35,179 nucleotides of DNA, from the IMG/VR virus record IMGVR_UViG_3300004448_000314, positions 1-35,179 of that record. One strand, given 5' to 3'. The stretch is from a virus. The first letter of the stretch is position 1; each line of letters opens with the position of its first letter. Below are positions 7,504-15,612 of this stretch, in pieces. The position numbers were made by a program, and so were the translations under genes. Below the pieces are notes generated by a model. It was not told where the DNA came from. It did no database searches and saw only the letters and a list, made by a program, of their open reading frames with translations.

Positions 7504-9144
7504 TTAGTTACCTCCTAATTCTCTGTATTTATTTCTTAGTTCGTCGGAAGCAGAAATTAACTCCGATATATTATCGGTAATTTCATATAAAAATGCTTGA
7601 GATTCTTCTTGGTATTCATTTAGATTATCTATCTTAGGTATCAAAATATGTTCCATTCCTAAATCCTTCATCCTTTCTTTGTACTGTGCTAGGGTTTCGC
7701 CCGGTTTAATAAATAGCGTAGAGTTTCTCCTTGCTTGGCCCACAGTAGTTTTCTTTTTTCGGTAGTCTTCACCCGACGACTGGCCTTCACCAACCATAAC
7801 AGGCGTTAATCGAGTAAGAGTGTAATTTTCTGTCGCCCCTATCGCATACCCTTTCTCAACTGTTTCTGTGACTTTTACCTTTGAACTGATATATTTTTCT
7901 AATTTTGTTCCGCCTTTAAGTTTAGTCTTAAGTGCGCTTTTAATTTTTTCTTCCTCTACAAGTTTTCTAAAGTTTTTTAGTATCGTGTCCAACTTTGATA
8001 GTTCACTTGTAACCGTTTTAATTTCTTTAATGTCTTGGGAACTATTCTTATCTAGTTCTTCTAATTGGTCTAGTAGCGTTGCCATTTCGGAAAGGTCCAT
8101 TATTATGCCCTTTAGGTTTCTTCCGCCTAGGCTAATAATACCAGAGCCATTTATTATTTCAAGTTCTTCTTCACTAAGTTCCGCATATGATTTACTAAGT
8201 TTTGTAACCAGTTTTCTAAGTAGTTTCATTTGTTTAGTGTAAGGTTGTACTTCCCCTATTTCTACATATTCTGCATCCGAAATGTTTATGGAAAAAGAAT
8301 TGACTCTATCTAATGAATATATTGTCGGTATGTATTTTCCTAGTAGTTTAGCAATATCCTTAACATTTGGTTCTCCTTCTTCGATTATTTTTAGATTAGT
8401 TGATTTATTATCACCAATAGTGTCTTTACTATATCTAGCCGTAGTAGGGGTTCCCCCTATGTAATTGACAGGCACTCCTTGCGTTTTTAGCAATCTTAGT
8501 TTGTCTTCTTCGAGGTTGAATTGAGCAGAAACTCCCCTCCTATCTCGGGCTATTTCAACTGAACCTTTTAACTTTTCAATTAGCATGCCTGCTAGTTTGG
8601 GTAAGAGCGCATCTTCCAAATCATCCACATTTTCCGGGTCCATGTGTTTTTTCTTCTTTCTTTTATTCTTCTCTCCAGTTATTTTATCTACTGCCTTATC
8701 TGCATCTTCACTGGTCATTGGAGTTTTCCAATCTCTAGAGAATGCTCCGAGCGCACTAAGTCGCTCAATTGCTGTTTTAGATTCTAGTTCTTTAAAGGTT
8801 AGAGTAATTTTTTCTGGCTCAAATATAGGGTGGTCTTCTTTTGTACCTTTGTCTTGTATATTAACTTCAACTTCTGATATGTTTTGTATTTTATTAGTCA
8901 ATTTATATTCGTCTAAAAGAGTGTTCATTTGTGTTCTTGTAATCTCACTAATAGAAGTATTTAGTGTTTGAATAAACTCACCAACATTAGCCTCTATTCC
9001 ATCAAGTTCTTCTATAAAGTCTAGAATACTTATTTCACTATCGGGTAGATATTCTGAAAAAATAAAATTTACAAGGTCTTCTTTTAATTGTGTCCCACTA
9101 TCTAAATCGTAGGTTCTGTTGGGAGTAATCTTAAAATTGACCAA
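7504..9144 (-). CDS. Large coiled-coil protein of unknown function in the neck region
   Basis: A 546-aa protein that I do not recognise. The start is TTG 9144, six bases after GGTGA (GGTGATTTACATTG). It is rich in Glu/Lys/Leu with predicted long helices at about 30-90 and 320-410. A very basic patch (KNKRKKKKH) lies near residue 160 and could bind DNA or be flexible. The C-terminal part includes a short soluble domain (LFIKPGETLAQYKERMKDLG). Lying between a Q-rich protein and the head-tail connector, it may be a neck or virion core protein, but nothing in the sequence fixes this. Confidence 0.5.
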   Translation of the reverse strand: MVNFKITPNRTYDLDSGTQLKEDLVNFIFSEYLPDSEISILDFIEELDGIEANVGEFIQTLNTSISEITRTQMNTLLDEYKLTNKIQNISEVEVNIQDKGTKEDHPIFEPEKITLTFKELESKTAIERLSALGAFSRDWKTPMTSEDADKAVDKITGEKNKRKKKKHMDPENVDDLEDALLPKLAGMLIEKLKGSVEIARDRRGVSAQFNLEEDKLRLLKTQGVPVNYIGGTPTTARYSKDTIGDNKSTNLKIIEEGEPNVKDIAKLLGKYIPTIYSLDRVNSFSINISDAEYVEIGEVQPYTKQMKLLRKLVTKLSKSYAELSEEELEIINGSGIISLGGRNLKGIIMDLSEMATLLDQLEELDKNSSQDIKEIKTVTSELSKLDTILKNFRKLVEEEKIKSALKTKLKGGTKLEKYISSKVKVTETVEKGYAIGATENYTLTRLTPVMVGEGQSSGEDYRKKKTTVGQARRNSTLFIKPGETLAQYKERMKDLGMEHILIPKIDNLNEYQEESQAFLYEITDNISELISASDELRNKYRELGGN

Positions 9145-9156
9145 TGTAAATCACCT

Positions 9157-9852
9157 TCACATTAGCCACTTGCCCCAAGCCGCAAGTTTCTGTGCTTTTT
9201 GTGCCAAGTGTAGGCCGCTTTGTGGAGGTTCGTAACTCATTTGCCCAGTGGAAGGTTCAATCCAATACGGTCTTCCGTAATTGTCTTGTCCACTAGGAGG
9301 GATAGGATAGCCACTACCGTTGTTCATAGCCAGCCCTGTAGCACCATAAGCGCCCTGCTGTACTTGTTGATTAGGCATTCCAGTCATTTGTGGCGTACCC
9401 ATCATGGGCTGTTGCTGTTGCTGTTGCATTCCACCTGTTGCTTGTGGTGAACTGAAACCTTGAGATTCTAGATACTGTTGTTTTGCCATCTTTCGTTGAT
9501 TAATGACTTCCGTATTGATGGCCGATTGTAGAATAGCACTCATATCCAAGTCAATGTTTTCTTGAGTAATTTTTTCATATTCTCTTAGACTATCGGTACT
9601 TACCTTCATGTTGCCCGTAGTAGAGTCTTGGTAAAACTCCAACTTAGTTAGCATTTGACTAACGCTCCTTTGAATAACATCTTCCATAAGTTTCTCAAGT
9701 GAACTTAAAAACAGTTCTCCGTGATATTGAAAGAACTCTTCAACATGATTCTCTTGAAGTGAAAGTAAGTTGTTGACTGTCTTAAATTGAGTATCATTCT
9801 GTGCTTGAACTGCACCCATTACTGCCCCATTGCTTGTTCCAAAAACGCCCAT
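9157..9852 (-). CDS. Q/M/G-rich virion-type protein
   Basis: A 231-aa protein in two parts. Residues 1-135 are helical (ending with NQRKMAKQQYLESQGF). Residues 136-215 are a low-complexity linker rich in Gln, Met, Gly and Pro, including a run of six Gln encoded by alternating CAA/CAG codons. The last residues (LAQKAQKLAAWGKWLM) form a short amphipathic, Trp-containing helix that could insert into a membrane or a capsid surface. ATG at 9852 overlaps the previous stop as TAATG. I do not recognise the family; a flexible structural or ejection protein is a guess. Confidence 0.5.
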   Translation of the reverse strand: MGVFGTSNGAVMGAVQAQNDTQFKTVNNLLSLQENHVEEFFQYHGELFLSSLEKLMEDVIQRSVSQMLTKLEFYQDSTTGNMKVSTDSLREYEKITQENIDLDMSAILQSAINTEVINQRKMAKQQYLESQGFSSPQATGGMQQQQQQPMMGTPQMTGMPNQQVQQGAYGATGLAMNNGSGYPIPPSGQDNYGRPYWIEPSTGQMSYEPPQSGLHLAQKAQKLAAWGKWLM

Positions 9853-10481
9853 TATTCATCCCTCTTAGTTATCAAAGCATTCATTCTTTCACTGTCTGTT
9901 CTAATTCTGTCAGTCAGTCTAATGATTTCTTCTAATTTGTTTTCATCAGTAGTTGGTTCGGGTGAATTAATAATCCAACCCGCTCCGACTAGCGAAATAA
10001 CATCTGCCTTTGATAGCGTGGTAAGCGGCCCCTTAGATAAAACTTGGGGCATTCTTGGTTTTGGCATAAATGCTTTAAAATCTAAACCATGCTCGTCAGC
10101 GAGTATTTGTTGTTGTAGCATTTCCATTTGTCTGTGGTGTGTAGCGTGTTTAGGACAATAAGTTCCTCGCATTGGGCGGCCTTTAGATACATGACTTAGA
10201 GGTAAAGGGGGCCTCATGTAATCCCCACTATCCCATACATGGTGAACACCGCACACAACGCACCTATCTTTTAGATTAAATTTCCAACCATACTTGATAA
10301 ATAGGAACTTCTTTTTTTCTGCTTTTAGTACTTTAATAATTTCCTTTAATTTTTTCTTAGGTTTAATTTGTAGGAAAGAATACTCATCTACTGGACCTGC
10401 CGCTCTTGCGGCTACAAGAGGCGGCAAAAAAGCACTACTTAGGTTGGGATTGTTAGCGATTAAGTTAGGTTGCTGAAACAT
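9852..10481 (-). CDS. Putative zinc-binding protein
   Basis: A 209-aa protein. A lysine-rich helix (about 38-62: KPKKKLKEIIKVLKAEKKK) precedes a likely zinc site made of C74-x2-C77, then H80/H81, and C109-x2-H112 with further His at 115-116 (sequences CVVCGVHH and YCPKH). The C-terminal 60 residues are helical. Cys/His spacing resembles a treble-clef or HNH-adjacent zinc finger, but no catalytic HNH core is evident. ATG at 10481 follows GAGGAATAACT. It could bind DNA or a partner protein during head completion; the role is unassigned. Confidence 0.55.
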   Translation of the reverse strand: MFQQPNLIANNPNLSSAFLPPLVAARAAGPVDEYSFLQIKPKKKLKEIIKVLKAEKKKFLFIKYGWKFNLKDRCVVCGVHHVWDSGDYMRPPLPLSHVSKGRPMRGTYCPKHATHHRQMEMLQQQILADEHGLDFKAFMPKPRMPQVLSKGPLTTLSKADVISLVGAGWIINSPEPTTDENKLEEIIRLTDRIRTDSERMNALITKRDE

Positions 10482-10535
10482 AGTTATTCCTCGGTTGTTG
10501 TACTTCTTTCTATAGGTTTCTATTTAGATTGTTTT

Positions 10536-11075
10536 TCAAAAATACCTTTCTAATATTTCGTCTATGTGATAAATGATTTTATTTTCAGTTTCATTATTAA
10601 TAGAAAACCCAATGGCAGAATAGATATATTCTGCATTTAATTGAGTCAATCCGCTATCAACTTCATTTCTTAAATCTAATATCATTTCTTTAACTCTGCT
10701 GTCGGGTAACTGTTTGTATTCTATATTCTCATCGTGAGAGAACCCCCTAGGCATACCCAATTCCTTTTTGTTGTTTATGGTTCTATAATCAGTATATTCT
10801 CTATCTCCTTCTAAGTCAATTTGCCTATTAGTCTTTACAGATTGTTTTATGCTCGGCTTATCTTCTAGTTTTAAGCCACTCTTAGAAGAACCAAAAATAG
10901 CATAAACTAATGCCTCATCTAAAGAAGGAGTCCAATATCCGGTATCTTCTTCTCCCTGCGTTCCTTGGAACAATTTACTGTAGGTATGAACATAATCTTC
11001 TAATGGGGAATCATCTAAAGAATCATAAGTAGTCGAGTGTATTTTGTAAGGTGATTTAAGAATATCTTGCCACAT
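10536..11075 (-). CDS. W-tagged protein, ART-like paralogue 1
   Basis: A 179-aa protein that opens with the tag MWQDILK. It is a paralogue of the next upstream gene: both share F-Q-G-x-Q, then T-x-YWT, then DEA-x-x-YA-x-FGS, in the same order and spacing (here about residues 36-65). This order (R/Q-G..., YWT..., later acidic residues) faintly resembles the first half of ADP-ribosyltransferase folds, but the usual Arg or His of the first motif is Gln, and I cannot confirm the catalytic Glu. The leader before the ATG nearly repeats that of its neighbour (AAAGGACTGATATT), suggesting tandem duplication including the start region. Confidence 0.6.
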   Translation of the reverse strand: MWQDILKSPYKIHSTTYDSLDDSPLEDYVHTYSKLFQGTQGEEDTGYWTPSLDEALVYAIFGSSKSGLKLEDKPSIKQSVKTNRQIDLEGDREYTDYRTINNKKELGMPRGFSHDENIEYKQLPDSRVKEMILDLRNEVDSGLTQLNAEYIYSAIGFSINNETENKIIYHIDEILERYF

Positions 11076-11107
11076 AATATCAGTCCTTTCTTTGTATAAG
11101 TTTCTAT

Positions 11108-11566
11108 TTAAAAATACTTTAGCATTTCTTCAAAATGTTCTTTTGCATTATCCATAGTAGCACTTGTTGTACCTTGAAGTCTATTCCCTTCTATTGTTTT
11201 ACGCATAGATTCTATCACCCTTTTATCGGAAACCTTTTCCTTTGTAGCATCTTTAAAGTAATCCTCTCCTAATTCAAAGGTCGGCTCTATGCCTCTACCC
11301 ATGCCACCATCCCCATATTCTTTATCAGCCAACAAATAATAGAATTTTTTACTAGGAATTGCTCGGAATACCATTGGCTTTCCATCATCTCTAGGAGTAC
11401 TATCTTGTTTGCTACCAAAAAAGGCATATTCTACTGCTTCATCAAAATTAAATGTCCAATACCTAGTTTCTCCTTTAATTTGAACTCCTTGAAAAACCTC
11501 ATCGTATGTATTAAGTTTAGTCCCGTCAAGTATATGGAAAGGCTTCTTTAGTATATCTTCCCACAT
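11108..11566 (-). CDS. W-tagged protein, ART-like paralogue 2
   Basis: A 152-aa protein beginning with the tag MWEDILK. It shares the core FQGVQ, then TRYWT, then DEAVEYAFFGS with the adjacent 179-aa protein, and further on has FRAIPSKKFYYLLADKEY, where an ADP-ribosyltransferase would carry its second strand. The family assignment is only a pattern-level impression. It follows the GTPase gene by four bases, so it is almost certainly co-translated with it. With its tag it is a candidate for a protein packaged in the head, as T4 Alt is. Confidence 0.6.
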   Translation of the reverse strand: MWEDILKKPFHILDGTKLNTYDEVFQGVQIKGETRYWTFNFDEAVEYAFFGSKQDSTPRDDGKPMVFRAIPSKKFYYLLADKEYGDGGMGRGIEPTFELGEDYFKDATKEKVSDKRVIESMRKTIEGNRLQGTTSATMDNAKEHFEEMLKYF

Positions 11567-11570
11567 AATA

Positions 11571-12233
11571 TCAGTAGTCCTTTATCATTGTAGTAACGCC
11601 TTTGTAGACCATTTCCGGCTGTGATTTAGCCGACACTATGTATTTGTGTGTAGGTATTCCCCTGTCATTAAGTTGTTGCATACCGTACTTTAAAGATGAA
11701 AAAATAGAGTGTTTAGTTATGTCACCTTCTTCCTTATATTTTTCTCCCCAAATATCATATTTATTTGCCCAAATACCTACAGCCAAAGGATAATCATTGT
11801 TCTTTTTCTTTTTTCCGTTGGGCCACTTATCACTACAAATACCATCTACTAAAAATTTCCATGCCAGTTGGTGGTCTAAATTAGCAGGTGAATCTAAGTG
11901 CCTATGGTCTATTACGAAGATAACATACTTGACATTTCTATTCTTTATGTCTTGCATCCACTGTTTCCAATAAATCGCTTCACCGCCCATATCTGCGGTT
12001 TTTACAGTGTGAACATCACCGTCTAATTTTATCACTTTTCTAGTGGCTCTTTGTTTTCCTACAGTTCTCTGTTTTATGTCGGGAACTTCCCCTCTAGTAC
12101 GCAACTGATGGTGAAGAGTAGTTTTACCTACCATTGTAGCCCCATATATTCCAAACTGTATTGCGTGTATTCTTTTGTAAAATGCCACTGTAGCCTCTAT
12201 GCATACTACTGCAAATCCGGCTAGTACTGACAT
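11571..12233 (-). CDS. Membrane-anchored Ras/Arf-like small GTPase
   Basis: About 220 aa from ATG 12233, chosen because GAGGGATTAT lies just before it (a TTG at 12263 would overlap the previous gene by 22 bases). All GTP-binding motifs can be seen: G1 P-loop GATMVGKTT (31-39), G3 DMGGE (81-85), G4 NKYD (157-160) and G5 SAK (201-203). The DxGG form of G3 is the Arf/SRP-receptor-beta style rather than Ras DxAG. Before the P-loop, residues 3-19 (VLAGFAVVCIEATVAFY) form a hydrophobic helix likely to anchor it to a membrane, with the GTPase on the cytoplasmic side. A Lys-rich insertion (KKKKNN) precedes G4. It directly follows two small membrane protein genes. Confidence 0.85.
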   Translation of the reverse strand: MSVLAGFAVVCIEATVAFYKRIHAIQFGIYGATMVGKTTLHHQLRTRGEVPDIKQRTVGKQRATRKVIKLDGDVHTVKTADMGGEAIYWKQWMQDIKNRNVKYVIFVIDHRHLDSPANLDHQLAWKFLVDGICSDKWPNGKKKKNNDYPLAVGIWANKYDIWGEKYKEEGDITKHSIFSSLKYGMQQLNDRGIPTHKYIVSAKSQPEMVYKGVTTMIKDY

Positions 12234-12241
12234 ATAATCCC

Positions 12242-12454
12242 TCAATGCCAAAGGTAATCCCAAAGATTTACTGTTTTATTGATAAGCCAACCCATGACAT
12301 TTATTTCAAAAACGCCCATTATGTTTCCAACTAAAAAAGAAGAAAACACGCAAGTTAAACCCCAAAACCAAAACCTAATTTGCATCAACCAAATGTCGGC
12401 TGAGTGCGCTCTTTGTAGGTCGTAAGCAATTGTAGATTCATCAAATCCTAACAT
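12242..12454 (-). CDS. Small membrane protein upstream of the GTPase
   Basis: A 70-aa protein with one clear membrane segment (about residues 25-49, FWFWGLTCVFSSFLVGNIMG) and a weaker hydrophobic C-terminal helix rich in Trp (WLINKTVNLWDYLWH). The N-terminal 20 residues are soluble. ATG at 12454 follows GGCGGTTAA. It ends eight bases before the GTPase start. No family is recognised. Together with the neighbouring 132-aa membrane protein it probably provides a membrane platform for the GTPase. Confidence 0.65.
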   Translation of the reverse strand: MLGFDESTIAYDLQRAHSADIWLMQIRFWFWGLTCVFSSFLVGNIMGVFEINVMGWLINKTVNLWDYLWH

Positions 12455-12463
12455 TTAACCGCC

Positions 12464-12862
12464 TCATTGTAGGGTGGCTAAAAAGTCGGAAGAAACACCT
12501 TCTGTTTCATATACGGGGGCTATTTGAGGTATTCTAGAAGTACCGTTTTCACTTTGGAAAGTCTTCAAAGAGTCTTGCATTTTCTTTCTCTGCTGTTCAT
12601 CTTTAGCGATTCTTTGCCAATAAGCACTAATTCTTCTATCTAAAAGCCACATCTCGATTTTATCATTGAGTGCCATGTCAAATAGTGCCTTCATAACCAT
12701 GATAGAACCAACAGTAATTAGCCCAAATAAAACACCATGCATCAAGATAGTGTACGGGAAATTAAGACCGAACTTAGCATAAAAGAAAACATTTGCTCCG
12801 CTAACCGTACCTACGAATAGGATAGTCATAATCAAACGAGTGTCATGATTTAGTGCTGGCAA
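12464..12862 (-). CDS. Two-helix membrane protein with cytoplasmic coiled tail
   Basis: A 132-aa protein starting at TTG 12862, five bases after GAGGTGAT. Two hydrophobic helices (about 9-29 and 36-60) form a hairpin; the rest is a charged, probably coiled-coil tail (DRRISAYWQRIAKDEQQRKK) ending in an unstructured stretch. The small connection between helices would face outside and the tail inside. It is neither a classical holin by sequence nor a recognised family, although a two-helix hairpin is compatible with a holin-like role. The context (70-aa membrane protein, then GTPase) argues for a membrane module. Confidence 0.65.
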   Translation of the reverse strand: MPALNHDTRLIMTILFVGTVSGANVFFYAKFGLNFPYTILMHGVLFGLITVGSIMVMKALFDMALNDKIEMWLLDRRISAYWQRIAKDEQQRKKMQDSLKTFQSENGTSRIPQIAPVYETEGVSSDFLATLQ

Positions 12863-12871
12863 GTAATCACC

Positions 12872-13171
12872 TCAATTAAATTCCACTGAAATGTGTGCAG
12901 TGGAAGAACTGGTTTCTGCAATCTCCAAGAATATACCACCAGTGCATAGAACACCATGCATGTCATATTCTAGGTTGTATTGTCCTGTAGTTGTATTGTG
13001 AATTCTAGCAATTTCAGTACCGCTATTGTCCTGTCCGTCGAATACCTTGACGGTCACAGCCGCATTACCAACAATCACTAAATTAGCGTGAATGCTCTTA
13101 AGTCTACATTGGTTTTTAGAGATAATTGCGCTTGCGCCCAACACCCCACTACTTCTGCTAGTATCTGCCAT
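12872..13171 (-). CDS. Small beta-sandwich-like virion protein
   Basis: About 99 aa from ATG 13171, which is four bases after GGTGA (GGTGAGATTATG); an in-frame TTG at 13204 lacks a site. Alternating strands run through the sequence (ANLVIVGNAAVTVKVFDG, then GTEIARIHNTTTGQYNLEY, then GGIFLEIAETSSSTAHISVEF), matching small jelly-roll or beta-sandwich head decoration proteins seen after capsid genes in many marine phages. No catalytic residues. It is probably a capsid surface component, by composition and place. Confidence 0.6.
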   Translation of the reverse strand: MADTSRSSGVLGASAIISKNQCRLKSIHANLVIVGNAAVTVKVFDGQDNSGTEIARIHNTTTGQYNLEYDMHGVLCTGGIFLEIAETSSSTAHISVEFN

Positions 13172-13226
13172 AATCTCACCTTTTATGTCTAAGGCTAGCC
13201 ACAACTTCTTATTGAAGGTTGCGGAA

Positions 13227-13616
13227 CTATTCTTCTGTCTTAGGTGCAGTCTCTGTCTTCTTTGTTGTCTTTTTAGAGACAGGCTTCTTGGCAGTTGCTT
13301 TTTTAGCAGTCGCCTTCAACTTTTCTGGAACAGTTTTCTTAGGAGGTAGAGGGGCTAGTGCGTTAGCAAGTGCCTCTTGAGGTAGTCTAAGATATTTTGA
13401 CAACATAGCCTTTTCTCGACTAGGTAGGTTTTCAATATCTTCTCTATCCTCGGAAGTAAATTCAACCGTACAGTTCTTACCACCAATGTAATGTGAAGCA
13501 ACGAAGGCCGAGATTTTAACATCTTCGACCTTCGTTACTTCCATAAAACCTTCTGCCCCGTTTCGTAGCCTCATGGTTGGAACCGTACAAGACTCACTTA
13601 AACGGATTGTTGCCAA
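13227..13616 (-). CDS. Head-region protein with lysine/alanine-rich tail
   Basis: A 129-aa protein starting at TTG 13616, four bases after GGTGT. The first 50 residues form strands, then a helical region, and the last 40 residues are a histone H1-like tail of Lys, Ala, Thr and Pro (ATAKKATAKKPVSKK). Such tails often bind DNA or act as flexible linkers. Located between a beta-rich capsid accessory gene and another beta-sandwich gene. It resembles small phage head proteins with low-complexity tails; the precise role is unknown. Confidence 0.55.
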   Translation of the reverse strand: MATIRLSESCTVPTMRLRNGAEGFMEVTKVEDVKISAFVASHYIGGKNCTVEFTSEDREDIENLPSREKAMLSKYLRLPQEALANALAPLPPKKTVPEKLKATAKKATAKKPVSKKTTKKTETAPKTEE

Positions 13617-13625
13617 ACAAACACC

Positions 13626-14240
13626 TCAAAGAAGTCCTGTTGCACGAACTGTAACAGTCCCTACATTTTCTGCCAAAGCAACTACGCCGTCCGTTAAAAC
13701 AGAGCCTAGTTTAGTACAGTAAAGATAGCAGAATGTACCGTCCGAACTGATGGCTCCCACAGTGTAATTGAAGTTTAGCATAGATGGGTTTGAAACCTCA
13801 ACTTGTGTGAAGGTAGCCAATCCAAAGTCAGCCGCTAGAAGTTTTTCACCAGCATGGGTAAATTCTTCATTGCCTCCGTTATCAGCCGCAAGCGTTCCGG
13901 AAGTACCAACAGGGTCAGCAGTTAGAACACGACCAGCGTTACTTCCAGTAGCCGTTATGGTAGCAATTCTAAAAGCGACCTTATCATTGGCAGTAGTTGA
14001 GTCCGACAAAGTTCCGTAGTCACCCACAACAAATCCGTCAGTAATAAAATTACCAGCCGCTCTTGTTATAGTATCGGGGTCAGCATCAGCCGCCACAAGG
14101 GTTTGGTTAGCCGCAGTAGCAGGAGAACCTGTTCGGTAAGACGAAATAGCAACACTCGCTAGTGAGACATATTGGTGTCCCACAACGAATGGCTTTGCTA
14201 TACCTTTATGGTCAGCGATTAAAGTAACAGTGTTTGTCAC
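13626..14240 (-). CDS. Probable head decoration or capsid accessory protein
   Basis: A 204-aa, low-charge, Ala/Thr/Gly/Val-rich beta protein right after the major capsid gene. The start is GTG 14240 behind GAGGTGGTAAA. Residues about 45-115 contain a pattern DTITRAAGNFITDGFVVGDY followed by short strands, a module type common in surface proteins of marine tailed viruses. This position often carries decoration proteins that bind between capsomers. No Cys and no enzymatic motif. Role inferred from synteny and composition. Confidence 0.6.
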   Translation of the reverse strand: MTNTVTLIADHKGIAKPFVVGHQYVSLASVAISSYRTGSPATAANQTLVAADADPDTITRAAGNFITDGFVVGDYGTLSDSTTANDKVAFRIATITATGSNAGRVLTADPVGTSGTLAADNGGNEEFTHAGEKLLAADFGLATFTQVEVSNPSMLNFNYTVGAISSDGTFCYLYCTKLGSVLTDGVVALAENVGTVTVRATGLL

Positions 14241-14249
14241 TTTACCACC

Positions 14250-15602
14250 TCAAGCCACATTGGTAATCTTGCCTTGTCCCTTAAAGAAGGAACAGCCAAT
14301 CTCTGCAATAGTTCGGTAGAGTGCTTGGTTGCCAAGACGACCAACACCGAATGGGTTCCCATTAGAAACACCATCTTCAAAGTATTGAGTAGGCTTAAGA
14401 ACCGATAGCCACAAGTGGTCTGTGTCCAAGAACAACAAATCACTAATTGCAGTAGTATCCGAAGAGTTAGCAGTAGCGGGCATATCCTTAACCGGAATCA
14501 AAGGAATGTCGTAGTAAGTTGCCACACGGAAACCGACTTCTGCACCCTTAATACCACGAACACCGTTCACGGTAGGGATGATTTCTTTGCGGTCCATGAA
14601 TCGCTCTTGAGACTGTAGTAGGTCTGCAATTGCTTGGATAGTATCGTATCCAGTCAAGATAACCTTTGGAGAACCACCAGCAATTCGCAAGTTACGAATC
14701 ATGTTGTTAAGCAAAGTAAGAGTTAGTGGTCGAACCGAAGATGCGGCGTAAGAACTGTTAAAGTCCACTTCTGCATCAAGGAATGATGGCCCGGTGTGTC
14801 GCTCTTCACCGTAGATTTTACCAAGGTTGTTGTCTGCGGCAACCGCATCAGTCCAAAGAACAGTAGAATCACCAGCAAGAAGTTCTGCTCGGCTTGAAAC
14901 TACCTTCATCAAGGAAGTGTAGTTTCGCTCAATGTCTGCTAGAGCCGCCGCTTCACCATAAGCACCAAGAGGCATAAGGAGCATCTTGTTTTGTGCTTCT
15001 GCGTGTGCCTTACCCATGTCTTCACGAATGATAGAACGAATGTCTCCAAGTCCATCATCAATTTGAGCCATTTCCATTGCGAGTTCGGAAATATCGAACT
15101 GATGTGCAATAGTCTTAGGACTCATAAAGAGTTGAGCGTAAGTTGGGGCCATAGAGCCAAGTCCATCTGCCGCAGTAGAAAGTCCTGCGTTTTCCGGAAC
15201 ACCACCAATTTGGTCAGCGTGTGGCGCAGAGCCACCAATACCAACAACACCGCTTCCGCTAGTATCACCAGTAATGTCAACTGCAAGTTTAGAGTCCGAA
15301 CCACCAAAGGGTCGGCTCTTAAGAATTCTCCAACCGGATGAGTTGTAAGGCCGCTTACTAACCATAGCAAGAGCGTTCACTTCTCGGTTTAGCATAGACC
15401 AAACCTTTTGCCCAAATAGTTGGTTGTAGAAACCAGTTGTGGTTCCAATACCAGCAAGGTTGCTTGCTCCAGCATCTGCAATGTCGTGTGCAGTGTGTAG
15501 TCCTTGAACTGCACCTGCTTGTTTCAATACGGAGTTTCCGCCAAAGGCAGGTAGTCCGTATGTCGCCGCTTCTAAATCTCTTATCGTGTTAATGTATCCC
15601 AT
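14250..15602 (-). CDS. Major capsid protein, HK97 fold
   Basis: A 450-aa protein immediately after the prohead protease, the classic order for HK97-like capsids. ATG at 15602 is five bases after GGTGA. Features consistent with the fold: a helical N-arm, an extended loop region with Gly-rich turns (GDTSGSGVVGIGGS, about 110-124), a long spine helix (DIRSIIREDMGKAHAEAQNKMLL, about 187-209), and a P-domain motif PKVILTGYDTIQAIADLL (about 313-330). No obvious covalent crosslinking pair can be named by eye. It would self-assemble into the icosahedral shell with the scaffold-protease. The call rests mostly on gene order plus these features. Confidence 0.8.
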   Translation of the reverse strand: MGYINTIRDLEAATYGLPAFGGNSVLKQAGAVQGLHTAHDIADAGASNLAGIGTTTGFYNQLFGQKVWSMLNREVNALAMVSKRPYNSSGWRILKSRPFGGSDSKLAVDITGDTSGSGVVGIGGSAPHADQIGGVPENAGLSTAADGLGSMAPTYAQLFMSPKTIAHQFDISELAMEMAQIDDGLGDIRSIIREDMGKAHAEAQNKMLLMPLGAYGEAAALADIERNYTSLMKVVSSRAELLAGDSTVLWTDAVAADNNLGKIYGEERHTGPSFLDAEVDFNSSYAASSVRPLTLTLLNNMIRNLRIAGGSPKVILTGYDTIQAIADLLQSQERFMDRKEIIPTVNGVRGIKGAEVGFRVATYYDIPLIPVKDMPATANSSDTTAISDLLFLDTDHLWLSVLKPTQYFEDGVSNGNPFGVGRLGNQALYRTIAEIGCSFFKGQGKITNVA

Positions 15603-15612
15603 TTAATTCACC

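Noticed and set aside
9410-9430. CTGTTG repeat (plus strand) as a microsatellite
   Set aside because: It simply encodes the poly-Gln run of the Q-rich protein; short and without evidence of independent function.
12464-12862. Two-helix membrane protein as a holin
   Set aside because: A hairpin alone is not specific, no endolysin gene is adjacent, and an archaeal host would not need a peptidoglycan lysis cassette; kept as unassigned membrane protein.
14237-14443. Minus-strand 68-codon frame inside the capsid gene
   Set aside because: Embedded in the major capsid gene in another frame, with no start context and no protein-like features.
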